Assembly (NCBI GenBank): GCA_023238725.1
Contig: CM041534.1
Coordinates: 3,918,449 to 3,982,448, forward strand
Reading direction: 5' to 3'
Origin: Scortum barcoo
Taxonomy: Eukaryota > Chordata > Actinopteri > Centrarchiformes > Terapontidae
DNA: 64,000 nt
Positions 62,240-64,000 of the stretch are shown here, piece by piece. The notes under the pieces are model-generated. The model was not told where the DNA came from and did not search any database. It was given only the letters and a program-made list of their open reading frames with translations. The position numbers and the translations under genes are program-made. Within the stretch, counting starts at the first letter, position 1; each line of letters opens with the position of its first letter.

Positions 62240-64000
62240 GTATGTGTGGACACTGAACACTGAATGTAGTGTTTTATTTCAAAGATAGTGTATTAATGTG
62301 TTTCAATGTTATCAGTTTGTCAGCTGTTATTTATTTATGTTCATAACTTCTGTATGTAGCTTGAGAATTTCTCTCATACTCTTCAACAGTACATCATGAG
62401 TAATAATGATTTTTCATAGGTTCACAGTGTGTATGGTTTTGCACAAATCTGTTCTGTCATGGTGCTACTTGTGCTTTTGTATGTTGTGCAAGACATGAAA
62501 TATAATACAGGTTCTACTCTAGGTGTGTATTTTCTCTGGGGTTTGCAGTGTAACATAGGAAGTATACAGTACAAGGCTAATGTAATCTGAGCCACAGTAC
62601 TCCTATTGAGCATTTGTTCTCCACAGCGCTCTCACAGACTCACAGTGGGAGCGATGGGAGCTCTCTTTATCTCAGGCAGTGTCTTTCCTTTCCAGCATGG
62701 CCCTCAGCCATGGAACGGGAAGACTACACGACTCCACAGGATCCCCACATGCCCTCGAGGCTTTCACAGCCATAGAGACAGATTCTTGCCGCAGATCGTT
62801 CCAGTGGTGTGGTCCTCTCCTGTGGCTCTCTACCCCCCCACCTTCCACCTGTCACAAAGCCTTCTCATCCTTCCCCTTCCACTCTCTTTTTTTTCCCACT
62901 GTATCCTGTGGCTTCAGTTTTTTTTTGGCCGAATGTTAGAAATAGGTCACAGGCTCATCATTAGGCTTCTCTGTCTCTGTTATCCACCCACTGTTCTCTC
63001 TGTCCACTGACCAGTCCTCCTCTCACCCAGGTAGACCTCTTTAGGCCACTCCTTTCTTTGTATTTGGAGTTATGCCACTGCAGAGACACCAATTACACCC
63101 ATCTATCTGTTTAAAATATTAATTCCAGTGCCTTTTAAATTTTCATTTTTCCATTGTCTCGATGATGATACAAGGGAGAATTCAGTGTGGGTGGTTCCCC
63201 AAAAGACCCTCTTCTACTTCATACATGAATGCAGCTGTAAAAGCATATCAAATTGCATCTGGTTCCATAGTTTATTGTCTTTATTACGTGCCATTTTTCT
63301 GAGGTCTATCCACACGCCCATTTATGTTGCCAAACCTTTGTAGGAATTTAAACAGGTCAGACACCTCTCTCTGAACATATTTGTTCTCCTTGACCTATCA
63401 CATTTTGCTCGCTATATACAAACACACGCACACATGCATATAGCCTTGAACCAATATGAAGTCATGCTCAGAGTAACTTCTTTGTAATTAGTGGCATATT
63501 AATTCCAAGGGGCTGCTTTAATGTATGTGACAGTGTTAAACAGGATTAGGCCGATCTGCAAGGACCAAAGCTACCAGGTCAGGCAAGGAAATGAGAATGA
63601 AGGCTAAACTTTAAAGCCAGAGGCTCCCAGATGCTCAGAAAGCATGGTGAACCTTTGCTCAAATGCCTCGAGATGGCTGCTCTTAAAGGAGCAGCCATTG
63701 TCAGATCAGACTTTAAAGTGGAGAACTAGTCAACAGGGTCATATAACTTGGAGCTGGAAGCCCTGTTTTTACGAGCAGGGAGATGGGTCATCTAGAGTGT
63801 CTGGCATGTGCAGATAGCTCTTACTTTAGGAATGTTGGTAATAATAATGAAGCGTTTACTCCAGCTGCTTTTTCTTTTGCATTAATGCAATCAGAAGTAA
63901 TGCCACAGAATTATCCATTCAGTCCAGTATCTGGTGGGGAATGATAGCCTCCTTCATCTGACATACCCCACATATCATCAGGGCCTTTTTAGGGGTGGTG
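62240..64000. other. cxadr: cxadr intron 2 (5' part)
   Basis: Starts with donor gtatgt. No exon encoding the rest of the Ig-V domain is found. Short ORFs, including one of 134 codons at 62606-63010, are Ser/Pro/Leu-rich without domain features. The intron continues beyond the window. Confidence 0.7.

Noticed and set aside
62606..63010. 134-codon open frame as a possible next cxadr exon
   Set aside because: No second Ig cysteine or YxC motif in any frame and no resemblance to the rest of the Ig-V domain.

Overview
The window is vertebrate nuclear DNA, most likely from a ray-finned (teleost, probably percomorph) fish. Coding sequence is split into exons with clean GT/AG borders. The spacer DNA is AT-rich and full of long (TA)n, (CA)n and (TCTA)n tracts and retroelement-like tails. 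The exon-encoded proteins read as vertebrate orthologues of four genes that lie on human chromosome 21. I see no bacterial, phage, plasmid or CRISPR content and no new biological system. The window is four ordinary genes plus some unusual repeat architecture.

Layout, all genes on the + strand. (1) 1-8267: ripk4, a receptor-interacting protein kinase with C-terminal ankyrin repeats. Seven coding exons (1737-8147) give 751 residues; the first coding exon, with the glycine-rich loop and ATP-binding lysine, lies left of the window. (2) 8268-15640: spacer with no supportable gene. It holds a repeat island (10871-11480) in which three tandem units with long TA tracts sit between inverted 62-64 bp arms. 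(3) 15644-34391: the C21orf91/EURL orthologue, with a non-coding first exon, four coding exons (287 residues) and a roughly 2.4 kb 3' UTR. Its 11.4 kb second intron holds an odd set of collinear duplicated blocks (20151-22274) and a large TCTA/TA microsatellite. (4) 35440-38122: btg3, an anti-proliferative BTG/Tob protein (four coding exons, 235 residues), with a CCAAT/GC-box/E2F-like TATA-less promoter. (5) 39430-64000: the start of cxadr, an immunoglobulin-superfamily tight-junction adhesion protein. It has a signal-peptide exon, a 22.3 kb first intron and the first half of the first Ig domain; the rest lies to the right of the window.

The four genes are not an operon and share no single pathway. 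RIPK4 acts in epithelial differentiation, BTG3 restrains proliferation, CXADR is an epithelial junction protein and EURL has been linked to neural development. Their neighbourhood reflects conserved synteny with human chromosome 21. The order C21orf91-BTG3-CXADR is kept, cxadr appears flipped relative to human, and ripk4 is brought next to C21orf91.

Exon borders come from reading-frame continuity and splice consensus only; UTR limits and promoters are inferred. Intron and spacer descriptions are limited to what can be seen by eye, and many degenerate transposon remnants have probably been missed.
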